Source of the DNA: Fennellomyces sp. T-0311
Lineage: Eukaryota; Mucoromycota; Mucoromycetes; Mucorales; Lichtheimiaceae
Direction: 5' to 3'
NCBI GenBank assembly: GCA_025266875.1
Contig: JALLLT010000026.1
Span: 310,001 to 374,000 of the forward strand
DNA length: 64,000 nucleotides
Shown: positions 11,560 to 23,900 of the stretch, piece after piece
Layout of the letters: every line of letters begins with the position of its first letter
Position numbering within the stretch: the first letter of the stretch is position 1
Position numbers and translations under genes: made by a program
Notes under the pieces: model-generated
What the model saw: the letters and a program-made list of their open reading frames with translations, nothing else
The model's database searches: none
Told to the model about the DNA's origin: nothing

Positions 11560-12471
11560 TTGTTTCGTTTTAAAAATACGATCAAACAAGGAAGCATTCC
11601 TAACAACGCAATCACCATTATCTTTTCGTCATACCACGTTGGTCTACGTGATCATCGGGTAGGAAATGGGCCACATCGCATCTATTCGCTGGGCATTATT
11701 CAGGAGCTTGAAAGATTAGGCGTCAAAGTTATTTTCCATGAAATTGGACGCGTAGACGACTTTGAAGGTGAGATCGGCCGTAGTTTTGAGATCATGCGAC
11801 GTATTTCCAAAGCAGTTACCGAAGCCGTTGCCCAAAATACATTTCCGCTGATCCTTGCCGGTAATTGTATGTCAAGTGCTGCTGCAGCCTGCGGTCTGGA
11901 TATCAAGGGCATGAGATTCATCTACTTTGATGCTCATGACGACCTGGACTCGCCTGATGCAAACGAAAATGGTTACTTTGATGCCATGGGGCTTTCAATG
12001 TTACGTGGTGAGAGTTGGAGGACCCTCATGTCGACGGGTACTTGGCTATCACCCCTTCAACTTTAATCGATTTCTGCATATCGGTCTGCGGGATCAATCA
12101 GAAATCCAGCGTCAGCGCGTGGTTGAAGCAGACATGGGCGCCATCTGGGGCGACCCGGTACGAAAGGTGTATTTCGCATTCGAATTGCAAAAGAAGTTTA
12201 GCAAGAACAGCTATAGCCCTGCGCTGATCCACTTGGATCTTGATTGCCTCGACGATTCTTATGGCAAGGTCAACGATTTTCTGTCGCCAGGAGGCTTATT
12301 TGAGCAGGATTTGATTACCTGCATGGAGCTTGTTCTAAAGAAAGTGAAAGCCGCTTCATTGACTGTGTGCTCGTTTGATCCAGATTCTGATGGTGACAAG
12401 ATCGCATACATGCCATCATTGGTTTTGTTCAGTCTCTATTGGAGACGGATGCATTGGCTATCTCTCGATAA
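11560..12471 (+). pseudogene. Decayed arginase/ureohydrolase-fold gene
   Basis: The reading resembles fungal arginase-family proteins. It has an N-terminal SSYHVGLRDHRVGNGPHRI, a metal-site region YFDAHDDLD, HIGLRDQSEIQRQRV and HLDLDCLDDSYGKVNDF. Three features suggest decay. There is no ATG in frame near the N-terminus. The frame shifts near 12030, between the segment ending RTLMST and the one starting LGYHPFNFNRF. It shifts again near 12407, between FDPDSDGDKIA and IIGFVQSLLETDALAISR, which then reaches a stop at 12469-12471. No splice sites explain the shifts. The usual GGDHS motif reads LAGNCMSS, so one metal ligand is changed even apart from the breaks; that may be a trait of this subfamily. 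Single-base assembly errors are the alternative. Confidence 0.6.
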
Positions 12472-13994
12472 AGTTGTCATCTGCAAAAAAAATAGGATTT
12501 CAATCTACAATATATTTTCAACTCAACTGGATTAGGCGGCTATGTAGTGTCAAACATACAAAGTGAAATCTTTCCCTGAGTCCCGTCATTGGTACCACTA
12601 ACGATGTACAATAATATAATTATGTAACCACGGCAACATTCGCGTATCATCTGTCATGTCATACAGCTTGCGATACGAGAGTTTGCAGCTTTGATAACTC
12701 TTAAGCACACGTTCATATTGTCACTGACGCTGGTGTCTGCCGAAACGGAACAAGGTCCATCTTTCCGATGCAGATAGAAAACTTATTTTTAGGAATACAA
12801 AACTATAGGAAGATATTCTGATATAAATTTTTGTGTAATTGAGATGCTATTAATAGCATGTGTTACGAGTTTCGGTCAGGTCACAGACCTTCTGGATCTC
12901 ACGAGAGTAAAGAAAGATCCGTTTCTATAATTGGAAAGGCAGAACTATCGAAAGTTGGGGATACCAACAGAAATTACTTGATAGGGCGTATAACCGAAAA
13001 CCATCGCTGCCAGCGGAAGTGGCCGATAATTACACATATTTTGCACATAATGGGACCCACTGGTCATAGTCACGCTTTCTTCGGTACGAATCGATCGGTA
13101 TGGATTCTGCATGAATTGATCGGTGAACACGTTGCCAAGCTGATGCGTACTGCAGGTTATTTAATGTCAAACGTGTCACATAAAGCGGCATAATTGCTGT
13201 TGCTGACAGTTCCTGAAATTGCACATATTTAAAAGACTTTCCTTGAAAAGAGATCTCTGTGCATACAGAATAACCAGTCATTTCGCACATTGCATTTAGG
13301 TCGCTTGTGTCTGATTGCAGTCGTGTAGGATTATTAAATATTAATTGACCATGATCGAGATTTTGTGATTGCCAAGAACCAGCAGGTCACTTGGTTCACA
13401 CATAACACACACAACACAGACCAGCCATATCAATTGTCAATTTCGGCATCCCGCATCTCCAGAGTCAGACGCAGCAGGACAGCCTGTTGCCCTTAAAGAT
13501 TGATCATTTAACTGCGGCTGCTATAGATCTGGAACCCCATAGAACCTGCTGAAGGAGTGGTGCAACAAGCGGTTACCAGTAGGTCGGGTTTACAGGGGTC
13601 AATGTTTGCTCCAGTTACTGCCGATCCCATCTCGTCTTTTTTTTTCATAATAGTTTGGTTCACAGAAGATCGAGCGGGCATGATTACCTGAGATAATGTA
13701 TTCAGCCTTCCTGCACATATACAACCATGGCGGTTCGAGAAGTAAGGTGGTTTGCATTCGTATACTGCAAGGAAGATCTCGACAACAAGGCGAATAACGC
13801 TAAAAAAAAGTCAGGCACAAATAATTTGACAGCATGGAACAGGCTAAAATATATATTTTCAACATTGACGAAAAAGTTGATATGAACAAATGTGGGAGGG
13901 GTTTTAAAAAATACACAAACTGAAAAAGTATAGTACAGCGAAAGAAGAGAAGAGTAGAGTATGAGTGAGTGAGAGCGTCTGTGCTCTGCTTTTT
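12472..13994. other. Intergenic region, nothing recognised
   Basis: About 1.5 kb with only short open frames (for example 12858-13193) that lack recognisable motifs. It separates the decayed ureohydrolase from the 3' end of the zinc-finger gene. Confidence 0.4.
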
Positions 13995-14694
13995 TTAGAG
14001 ACAGGCACACTGCCTGTCGGAAGAGATGAGATCCCTCAAGGATTCAAAAAAGTCAGGCGTGGTGACACGTTGAAGACGGCCAAACGCTTGCAGGGCCTCC
14101 AGCTCATCCGAAGTCAATTCGGGGTGCTTCTTATCCTCCTCTGGATTGCAAAGGTCAGCAATTGATAAGCGTCTGGGCGGCGGTTGCTGCTCTTTGGTCA
14201 TGGGATCCGAATCCGATAAGGTGGCCACGCTCTCGGCAGTGCTACTGGAGCTTGTGCTACTACGACGTCGCCTTCGCAGCGGCAGTGGCGGCTGTTGATG
14301 ACTTCGGTGTGTTTGGGTATGCTGCATCATGTTATCGAATCGGCTAAACATCTTGTTGCACTCGGGCATAATGCATTGGAACGGTTTCTACGGTGGGGTT
14401 TTGCAGGTGAGAAAAATATGCAAGGACCACCTCTTTTTTATTATTTAGACCTATACCTCTCCTGTATGCTTGCTAAAAGGCAGAAAAACAAAACAAAATA
14501 ATCAGCCCCTCTTCCTCTTTCCGCCTTGCGCTCGCTTGGCTGCGTGATATTTACCGAGCATGTCGAGCCAGATGCTCACTGCGAGTGAACACCATGCGAC
14601 AGTCGCCGTAGCCTGTGCATTGGAACAATCTTGGCTTGTGCGGGTTGCTGCTGGTGCTGCTGGTGCTGTTGCTGCGCGACCGATGGGCAGGCAT
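13995..14694 (-). CDS. Two-finger C2H2 zinc-finger protein with a 16-nt microexon
   Basis: Likely DNA-binding transcription factor, 182 aa. Exons: 14694-14555, 14472-14457 and 14387-13995 (140 + 16 + 393 nt = 549, in frame). After a Ser/Asn/Thr-rich start ([20 protein letters not shown]) finger 1 reads C26-x5-C32-x12-H45-x3-H49. The linker is KHTGEKPFQC. Finger 2 is C57-x4-C62-x12-H75-x3-H79, containing [17 protein letters not shown]. The microexon supplies the last base of R47 plus KHTGE, including the zinc ligand H49; without it finger 1 cannot fold. A basic run RRRRR and a Ser-rich stretch follow, then an acidic Leu-containing C-terminus. Finger 1 has an unusual five-residue spacing between its cysteines. 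Target genes are unknown. Confidence 0.85.
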
Positions 14695-15021
14695 GGTTCA
14701 AAAGAGGCAAAGAAAAGTGGTAGAAGAAAAGCAAGGAAAAAAAGGTTGGAAAAAAAAGGAACAAGGGCTTTTACTTTTTAAATGCACTAGCCAAACAGAT
14801 GGGTCTTGTGCAGAGAATAAAAGAGAGTGGACGCGACCTAAAAAGGAGGGGGAACTCACTGGGGGTCGCGATCGCATGGATGGGTGTGGGCGTGGGATTC
14901 TCCTTCTATAACGCAGTATTTTCATCACGCAGACATCAACAACGGGGGAGAGCGGGTTCAGGGGGCCCCGACCACAGCAGTTTATAATGTCATAATGGCG
15001 CAATTACAATTTCCCTAGTTA

Positions 15022-16073
15022 CTACACCTCCATGTCACCCATGACCATGTAGTCGTGTCGCCGTCGCCTAGTAGTCCGCCCAATGTGATTAGCGGCGATC
15101 TCTCTCTCTTATTTCCATCCTGCCCGCTTTTCACACACCCCCAACCCCCCACTATCCCCCAACCAAATCGGAAACCCAAAGGTACTCACCGAGCACTGTC
15201 ATCCGTATCATCATCTTCTTCCACTTCATCATCTTCGTCCGCAGACATATTGGCAATGCTATTCGCCTGCGTTAATTTCGCCCACTCAGTTGAATCTCCT
15301 ACGCTCACCTTTGGCTCTTCACCGAGAAGAAGACCATCCGTTTCAGCTTGCGGTTGAAGAAAAAGTAATTCATCGACCATCTGCCCCAGCCTACTTGAGT
15401 CTCACGCATCCGTGCGCACGCACCTCTTTCACTTACAAGTAGCCGTCCTCGTTCATCGGGTCTTCGTCGATGTCCGGATTGTAGCTGTACACGTCGCACT
15501 CGTGCAGGTGCACTAAATCGTCCAGGATGTCCCACATTCTAAGCTTTCGCAAATAAGCGAAAAATACGACACAATAACGTCATTATTACCGATATCGATT
15601 GACGATGAAATCATTTCCGAGGTTGAACAAGGTCGTGTTCACAGAGTTGATAACGAGGTCAAGCGACGGCTGCTTGCTAAACTGATCAGGCCGTACGTCG
15701 CCAAAGTCGTGTTCGGGAAACGAGGCGTTGAGGGTTGCTAGGAGATAAAAGTATGTCTTACGCGGTGCCGCTTCGTCCAGACGTCCGAATGGTGAGATGA
15801 TTGAGAGATCGTCAGGTGATATTGAGCCTGGCGTCAAGTCGTTGCTATTGCCAGTGTACCGGCTTTCGAGCTGTTTGAACAGTTTCTTGTCGGAACCGGC
15901 CGATTTGCCTTTTATTGGTCGTTCTTGCTTCAATGAATGGCGAAATGAAAAGAAAAAGAAATGAGAAACTTACAAGAGTACGCTTCTACTCTTCCATTCA
16001 GTATGCATTCGGGCGTTTCCCACCGAAAGACTGTGTTCAATTGCTCGAGTGAATCTACTTCCAGGAACTTCAT
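15022..16073 (-). CDS. MAF1: MAF1, repressor of RNA polymerase III
   Basis: Conserved negative regulator that binds RNA polymerase III and shuts down tRNA and 5S synthesis under starvation or stress, controlled by TOR-linked phosphorylation. Six exons: 16073-15974, 15908-15590, 15538-15437, 15380-15323, 15266-15190 and 15067-15022, total 702 nt, 233 aa. The start MKFLEVDSLEQLNTVF is the standard MAF1 N-terminus. YSCK, KKLFKQLESRY, VHLHECDVYSYNPD and WSMNYFFFNRKLKRMVFF are the family's A, B and C box segments. The tail is acidic (ADEDDEVEEDDDTDD) and ends YMVMGDMEV. It is transcribed divergently from the F-box gene, with 100 nt between the two start codons. Confidence 0.95.
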
Positions 16074-16173
16074 TTATGGAACGATACGTTATTAAAGAAG
16101 GTTCTCCCAAGCGGTTTGCCAATCAGCTGACTCCATTCCATTTTTCCTCCGAAGACAGCCATGTCTCACATTC
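16074..16173. promoter_or_regulatory. Short shared divergent promoter of MAF1 and the F-box gene
   Basis: Only 100 nt separate the two ATGs, so both promoters and 5' leaders must overlap unless the F-box gene starts elsewhere. I see no clear TATA box. Co-regulation is an inference from the spacing. Confidence 0.5.
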
Positions 16174-17400
16174 ATGCCGCCCGCGCTAAGAAACCCAGCG
16201 AGTCACTGTCCAATGAGCATTTTCTTTTTCCACACAATGCTGCTGCTTCTTCCCAACGAGATCTTGTGGTGCATTCTGCGCTTTGTGCCACCGCGCGATT
16301 CGCTTAGCTTGCTCGGCACATGTAAAACCCTGTCCCAGATCAGATACGACGAGTCCTTTTGGAGAGAGTACGCTCGGCAGTTCGGTATCGCCTATCTCCA
16401 TCCTCGCCAAACATGGTGGCAGCTTTATGCATCGGGCGATCTTCACAAGACTTGCCCACACATCCACGATCGCGAGCTGATCGACCATTCCTTATCGCAA
16501 AAGATCATGCTTCTGTGGCAGGCCTTGTTGACAGGCCGTTGTTGCGATGCAACCGTCAGTGGCATCTGCCTGCATCCGGCCTGCGATTTTATGGGCTGTG
16601 GCGATGCTTTCTTCACTCCGGAATCCAACCCGGGCCATTTACGTGAGCATCATCATGCGACAGGCCATGCGTATGTACTTAAATTGTCACCAATGCATTT
16701 CTTGGAAGTTTGGTGTTACCCATGTAACAAACCGGTAATTTTTTTTATTATTTTATTGACGAATTATCACATGTATAATGCTTAATCTAGGTAGGCTTTT
16801 GGGGTTTCCCGAGTATGGAAAAGCCTATAGGCGAACGCTATCTAGTGCGCCGCTTAGTGTACTCGCTAATCAATCAGTTGCCTGACGATCCAACCTTGAA
16901 AACACGTGCGATCGAATGTCGCCGTGATATTGAGCGACGGCTGATTTATACGCAGCAAAGTCATGAAGACTCATACATCATTGATCGAGAATGGTTCATG
17001 GCCTGGAATGAGTATATCTATGGTAATTCGTCAAATGAAAAAATACTATTTCCCATTTAATACTTTGTTCCTGCAGCCAAAAGCGATCACCTTCCAGGTC
17101 ATCTTACAAACAGTAAACTTTTCGAACCTAAAGGGGCACTCCGCTCCGATATCGAGCTTGGCAAAGACTTCGAACTAGTCGGGGGTGTGGTCCGAAGTTA
17201 CATAGAGCGTGTATATGGCATAGATGGACCAGTAATTTCTGCATGTGCGCTAAAAAAAAAGCTTTTCCAGTCCCACGCTAAATCTCGAATATGTAGATGA
17301 ACTCCAATGGAACCCAGAATATCGAGCGATCTGCGAGTCTATTTTATTTCGGCGTCATATCATGCAACGTGGTCCTCAAGGCACACCAAATTTCCTCTAA
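16174..17400 (+). CDS. F-box / zf-UBP / DUSP-like domain protein
   Basis: Probable SCF ubiquitin-ligase substrate receptor. Exons 16174-16734, 16791-17022, 17077-17244 and 17297-17400 give 354 aa. An F-box lies at about residues 22-70 (LLLLPNEILWCILRFVPPRD, then SFWREYARQF). A zf-UBP ubiquitin-binding finger follows at about 94-200, with C-x-H, CLHPACDFMGCG, HHHATGHAYVLK and WCYPCNK. After it comes a DUSP-like region (IDREWFMAWNEYI, LTNSKLF, ELVGGVVRSYIERVYGIDGP). zf-UBP and DUSP are usually found in deubiquitinases, but no USP or UCH catalytic core is present. The last intron (17245-17296, 52 nt) is needed to reach ELQWNPEYRAICESILFRR. The start could instead be the ATG at 16161 in another frame, so the first 20 residues are tentative. 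Confidence 0.8.
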
Positions 17401-17701
17401 TCCCTACCCGATGTTCTGGTGGACATGATCAAACTGCGGACCGATCTATCCCATCTGTGGGTTGTGTAAAAAACTTCATTAATGTACATATATGGCTTTA
17501 GGAGACTGATGAGCTTTCCCTCATTTGTTAAAGTTTGTGTCTTGCCCTGCATTGGCTTAGCACTGTTTATAAACAACGCTAGTCCATTTTCGCTCCTGTG
17601 ACTTTCAACTGTGGCTCTAAGCGTTTACTGATACCAGGTAGCTACATTCAATACTGTACAAAAGGATAAACAAGAAAAAAGAAGGGACGGACTCAAAGTG
17701 A

Positions 17702-17722
17702 TGTGTGTGTGTGTGTGTGTGC
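17702..17722. repeat. (GT)n microsatellite
   Basis: About ten uninterrupted TG units downstream of the F-box gene, in the 17401-17929 gap between convergent genes. Nothing else is recognised in that gap. Confidence 0.9.
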
Positions 17723-17929
17723 GTTTGAAAAGAGAGGAAACTTGAGTGTGGGAGGGAGGATCTATCAACGAAATTAAATATATTGGAGAACAAGAGGGCA
17801 AGGATTAGATGGGAAGAAAAAGGGAAATAACTGTGTATACTAAAACATAATTAAACGTAAAGAAGTGAGGGTGGAGATTATAATAGAAAAAAAAAGACAG
17901 GACTGCGGGTATCCATGCAAACGAACGTT

Positions 17930-20900
17930 CTAATGGATCGATCGTGGCGGTTCTGCTACAGCAGGCGATGTAGGCACAGAGGATAACCGTGTGCCCGATT
18001 GCTTGCTACTTCCCGTGTCGCGTCTCTCAAGTTGACTAGGGATGCTATCGCTTCGTCCGATCGTCATTTCAGGGTTGTTCTCTGTGATTGATCGAGCGCC
18101 AACCGAGTGTTGTTGTGGCACCGAGATCACAGAGCCTGTGTCATCGATACCAAGCTGCGACTGCGACCATTGTGGCAGGCTTAATGGTTCGTGTTGATTC
18201 GTGATACGGCTGACGTAAAGTACAGGCCTAGACATTGCTCTATATGAGTGATGCCAACTTTTAAATTTCCATTAAATGCTTACAGTTTCTTTTCCAAGAA
18301 TGATGCCATGGCTTTCTTGCGCTGCTTCTCACCAAAGCGAGTTCGTGGCAACTGGTTGCTATGGATAATCGCAACAGTATCAACAAGGAACGAATGACTC
18401 TCCAATACCGCATTGACAATCAGCGGTACAGAAGACAATGCCTGATCATTGGATTTGACAGCTGCAACAACCACAATCTCTTGTGCAGCTTGGAAGATAA
18501 TACTGTACGACATATATTCGTTAGCACCTTGTTGAAAAAAAAAAGAAAACTTTACCATCCACCAGGTACAATGCCAGGATGGCAACGTTCGACCGTGAGT
18601 TCGACATCGAATGGGAAATGAATAAGACCATTCCGCTCGATCGTGTCTTGCTTTGGACCAAGTATAAACAAACATTGACCCTCTTCAACCACAGGCTGGC
18701 CGCGATCGACACGACGTTGCACGTTCCACAAGAAACCCAGATCGCCCGTGCGCATATATTTGATTCGGGGATCACCGCCATTCAGTGTGGCTTCAAACTT
18801 GGCTACGCGATCCGCTGCGTTCATACCATAGAATGACTTGATGTTGCAGTCAGAAGAGACCCATACTTCACCAATCATGTTGCTTGGGCACACAGCGTTT
18901 GTCTCTGGATTCACAATGGCAACCATTGTATTGCTAGGCACAATACCAGAGTCGTGTAACACAATACCGTACGCTTCGTCCTCAATTGGTAATGGACGCA
19001 CAATACCTTGTCGAAGCCATGCAACATCCACCAACAGCGATATCGGCTCAATAAGCATGTATGAGCGTGTGGTGATCATTGGATTGCCGGCGTGGCTGTA
19101 AACAGTGTTGATCGCTTCCTTTTCCAATCTCTTTGGAGCAAACGTCTGAACCATGTGAGAATCTAACATTCATCTTGTTAGAATTGTTTGCTACTTGACA
19201 TGTGGGGAATAACATACACAAGCCAGGACGAGGTCGGCCCTCGGTGACAAGCATCAGGTTCTGCACAGTAGGCAATACAAATGTGCGCTGCTCCATAGGG
19301 GCCAACTTCTTGGAATGATTCATGTAATACTGAAGCAAAGGATGGGATGAACACACATCCTTGGCTATAATAAATGTTAGTCAACACTCTCCATTTCGCG
19401 AATAAAGCACACTTGCCCTTGTATCTCTGCAACAATTCAAAGTAGCTGGATGGATTGGCATAGAAATCGTGAACCGAAAGCATAACAGTGGGAGAACCTT
19501 AACATACAAATCAGCAAACTGACCACGTTGACAAATGACAAAGTATACATACCAACATAAACGCCACAGAAGCCGAAATGCAAAAGGCCCAGACCATCAT
19601 ATGCACCTAAACCACAGCCAACAATGCTTCGTTGCGCCTTTAGCTGACATGTCATCTTTTGTGCTCGGCATTGAGCCAGAATGACTTCGTGACCCAAGGA
19701 GGTATAGGTATGTGAGCCATCCATCGAGGTATGCACAGAAATCAATGCAGGGAACTTTTCGCCAGTCGAGAACCATTCAGGCTTGACATAGAAACCACTT
19801 TCCTTGCCCAACACCTTGCTAGTCTTGGACGCCTTACCAATATTGGTATAATCAGGCAGCTTGAAGCGAACATCACGGTACTGCATCAAGACTTGCTTGA
19901 GGGCAACAGAAGTGTTTTTGTGCTTCATAACATCTTCAGCGGCCGAGTTGGTCAGGATATAAGTACAGTCAAGGTCACGAACGGTGTTCACCAACGCTTG
20001 CACTTCTTCCTTGAGACGTTGCGCGTTCTGGTCTGGATCTGGCGGTTCAAAGAGCACAGGAATCACACCAAGAACCATACATCCATAGATTGCCTGGATC
20101 CATTCAATACCAAATGGAACCAAAATCAATGCCTTGCGTCCTCGCTTCCAGCCCTTCTTCATCAGGTAGTTAGCCACAGAAGATATCTTGCTATTGATCT
20201 TGCGCCATGAATAAGGTTTGGTATTGATGATATTTCCGTTGCTGGCTTGCGTAACAGCAATATAGGCCACTTCTTCAGAGTGTAGTTTGGTACGCCATAT
20301 CAGCACATCGACAATATTGGTGAATTTGGAAAGGTCGAAATCGGTACGTTCATCAATGACTTCACGCACAGTTTCCATGCCTGTGTGTTGTTGTTGAGGT
20401 CGTGGCATAATTTGACCAGTGCGAATCGCCTTGTCATAAGCCATAAACGAGCGCCACAGACCATTTGCAGGATCTTCGTTCGCAGCCAGGTTAAAAACCG
20501 TTCGATCGACATCCATCTTGAGATAGCGAATGTTCATTTCACCGTTCAAGAAAGCGCGCTTTACCATCAGTGGATGTACGTGTCGACGACCGTGCTTGAC
20601 CCAACGTGGCATAGCGTTTGGTGCAAGAACAATCACACCATAGACTCGCAGACCATGGAAGTTCAACACCACATCAATAATATTATTCGCGATTTTGCTC
20701 AACTCAGTTCTGGCAATATTGGATTCGCATACAACGATGGGCATGTGTTGATCATTTACTGCTGCTTCGATGATCGTGCTGGTGGGAAAATAAACAATTA
20801 ACGGATGTTGTTGCAAAAGTTCCTTTTCTAAACTTACCATTGCTCTACACCTGCTTGCTTCTTTAAAGTTTGCGTAATATTGTTTGAGAAGTAGACTTCC

Positions 20901-23900
20901 TCAACACCAAACGGATCACCAAGACGTTGCTGACGAATACGTTCTTCATACGGTCCGAAAACGATAAGTCGACCACCAATGGTTGTACCAACCAAACCGG
21001 TTCTCAAAAACTCTTGATCGTAGATCTCAGGACGAAGTGTTTCAGGTGGAACAAAGACTGGTTTGGCATGAAAAACAGCTTCCGTGTGCTTTGGCATAGC
21101 CCAAAACCCTCCAGAGATAGACGGTGCATCAACCCAAATTTCACCAATCGTGTCGGGCGGACACAATGTACCTGTCTCCGGATCCACAATAGCAACGGTT
21201 GCTAAGGAGAAAAATGTTGTCAGTCCAATTCTTTTTTCACGTAAAAAAAATTACCTTCAGGAACAGCAAATCCGAAAGAGCCAACACGAACGACGTTAGG
21301 CGAATCTGCTTCACGTGATTCGTCACCAGTCGCGACAACGACCACCTTGTTCACTTTCAACGAATCCGCATCCAGTGAACATTCCCAATTATCTCGTGCA
21401 TTGCCTGCAGCCAGTACTGATGTTACGGTTGGTTCTCCAGTTGCACCATCTACCGTCTCCTCTAGCTCCAAATGAGCAGGTCCCAAGAAGTCCCTGAAAC
21501 TAAGAATCATGCCGCCGTGCTCTGGTAGAGACGCTATGGGGCAAACCGTCTCAGCGGGAGTCTTGTTGTTGAGTGGCTTCAGCAATGAGCTGGCAATGTA
21601 GTCGTTCAGATCTGGTCTCACAACCACTGTATCCACCATAAGGAAACGCAACGAAGACAGATCAGGAGTGACTTTTTTGCTTTGATTAGCTACCTCCTTC
21701 GGGTGGGCTTGATAGTACTTTGTAATAAAGTTCAACGACGAGTAATCAGCCAAGGCAATCGTAGCTATTAATGACATCAGTCTCCATCGTATAAAACCTT
21801 TCACAATTTTTTTTTACCTTTGAACTTGGAAAGCACATAGATCCACACAGCTGGTGTATCGACGATACTGGAGCTGGTAAACACCGTATGGCTTCCTGAA
21901 AAGATAGACCACAATACGGAAACAACCAAGCCGATCTGTTGTCGCTGCTCAAGATACGTGACTAAGCAATCAGGGCCACCTCTGGCATTGTAGTATGGCG
22001 AGATTTCGAGTTCATCGCCGTGTTCTCCTGGAGAAAGTGTTTGTTTGGTTTCTGTCACACTGCCCTGGAAAATAGTACATCCAGACATGATGGTCTTGTG
22101 GTTGACTGCAACGCCCTTCAGCTCACCGTTGGTTGCTTTGGCGTATTCAATATACGCGAGTTCTGAGACATTGATCTGTGGATAGCCACCAGACTTGCGA
22201 GGGTACCATGATCCAAAGTCGTTGGTCTTCCACCATTCGATGTTAGACGGGAATTCGATTGCCTTGGCTTGCATATCTCGGGTGAACGCCTTCAAGTTGT
22301 AATCGGTTGTGAGGACCAGGTAAGCATTTGTCAAGCTCAAGATGAACGAGAGTTCGGCCAGTTCCTCGGCAGCATTGATGGGTACAGCCACCATACCAGC
22401 TAGGAAACAACCGAGCAATGCCACAATGAATTCGAGCTGTTCCGATTTCCGGTAAATCAATGCGACACGCTCGCCCTGATGAAGACCAGATTTTTCGCGA
22501 ATCATATGCGCAACCTTTTCCGCTCGTGCATTCAGCTTTTCCCATGTGTAACTGGACGCCTCCTTTCCACGCCCATCGACTACGGTGAATGCCACATTTC
22601 GTGCATTCCCACTCTTTGTTGCTCGATAACGAAGCACTTCGGCAATGTTGCTGAATTGGTTGATATCGACATGCTCGTTTGTGTGATCGATAATGCTGAA
22701 TGGGATATCGCGTGGCTGTAATGGGAGTTGCTGTCGTCCAGCGAGATCTGCGAGAATCATTTGCTCGGCTGGATCTTCGAGTATCAGTCTAGGTTGCGGT
22801 GCAGGCTCAACAGCTTTGAAGCTGGATGCCATGAAACTGTTGCCATAGCGACTGCGACCGACATTTAATGACGATCGTCGAATAATTGGCGCACGGGCCA
22901 ACTCCATCATTGCAAAGTGACTTCCTGACGCACGTGCATGACTTGTTGACGACATGATCGACGGCGCTCGGCCCGGTGTTGGTCTCCAATTATTACCACT
23001 CACCGACGACGTTTCTTTTCGGTTGAAAATTTGTTAATTGTCACGTTATCTCTCAACATTTACAGATCGAGCCTTACCCCAATCATCACCACTTCCCGCG
23101 GGCCGATTGTTGAATATTTGTGATTGGTTATCGAAATCAGCGCTTTGTGAGCCATTGAATCCGTAATTGGGACGCACATTCTGTCCCGGTGGCTGCATGA
23201 TGCTGGCCGCATCTGATCTAGACTCGAGCGATGTGTTGCGCGTATGGCGCGAGCCATGGGTTGATACTGGTGCAGAGTTGGGAGGCATGGGACGGCCAGG
23301 GAAGGGTGCCATGGGTCTAGCAGGCATTGCTCCAGGTGGCATACCGGGTGCAGGTCGATACATGGGTCGCGGCGAACCAGCAGCCTGCTGCGGGCCTGCT
23401 GCAACTGGTCTTTGAGGATGGTACATGGGACGAGGAGAGAACGGTGCTCCTCCTGGAGGTGGTCTGTTGTAAGGTGGACGCTGCTGTGGATAGCCAAAAC
23501 CGGGCCGCATACCGGGCGGCATGCCTGGCTGTTGCTGTGGCGGGTATGATGGACGCGACATCATGCGCGGATCATATTGCCAGTTGGGTCGCGGCGTGTT
23601 CATTCCCTGGGGAGGATATTGGTTGCCAGCGGGATACATATTCTGCCCATAGCCTTGCTGTTGCGGCTGCTGCTGTTGCCAGTGTTGTGGTGGGTAAGGT
23701 GGTCGTTGCTGGTGATGAAGCGTTGGGCTCGCGGTCATGGGCGCGCTTTCTTGCTGTTGCTGCATGCGCTGATGGTTCTCCTCCATGAGCGCCGCTCCAG
23801 GCTCGGGGCGAGTGGGTGAATGCGTTGGTGAGGGCAAGTAGTCGAGGAAGTCGGTTACATCAGCAGCAGAAGGCTCTGGGCCCAGATCTGCCAAGAGTTG

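Noticed and set aside
17702..17722. Possible CRISPR or tandem-repeat array
   Set aside because: Simple dinucleotide microsatellite; no spaced direct repeats occur anywhere in the window.
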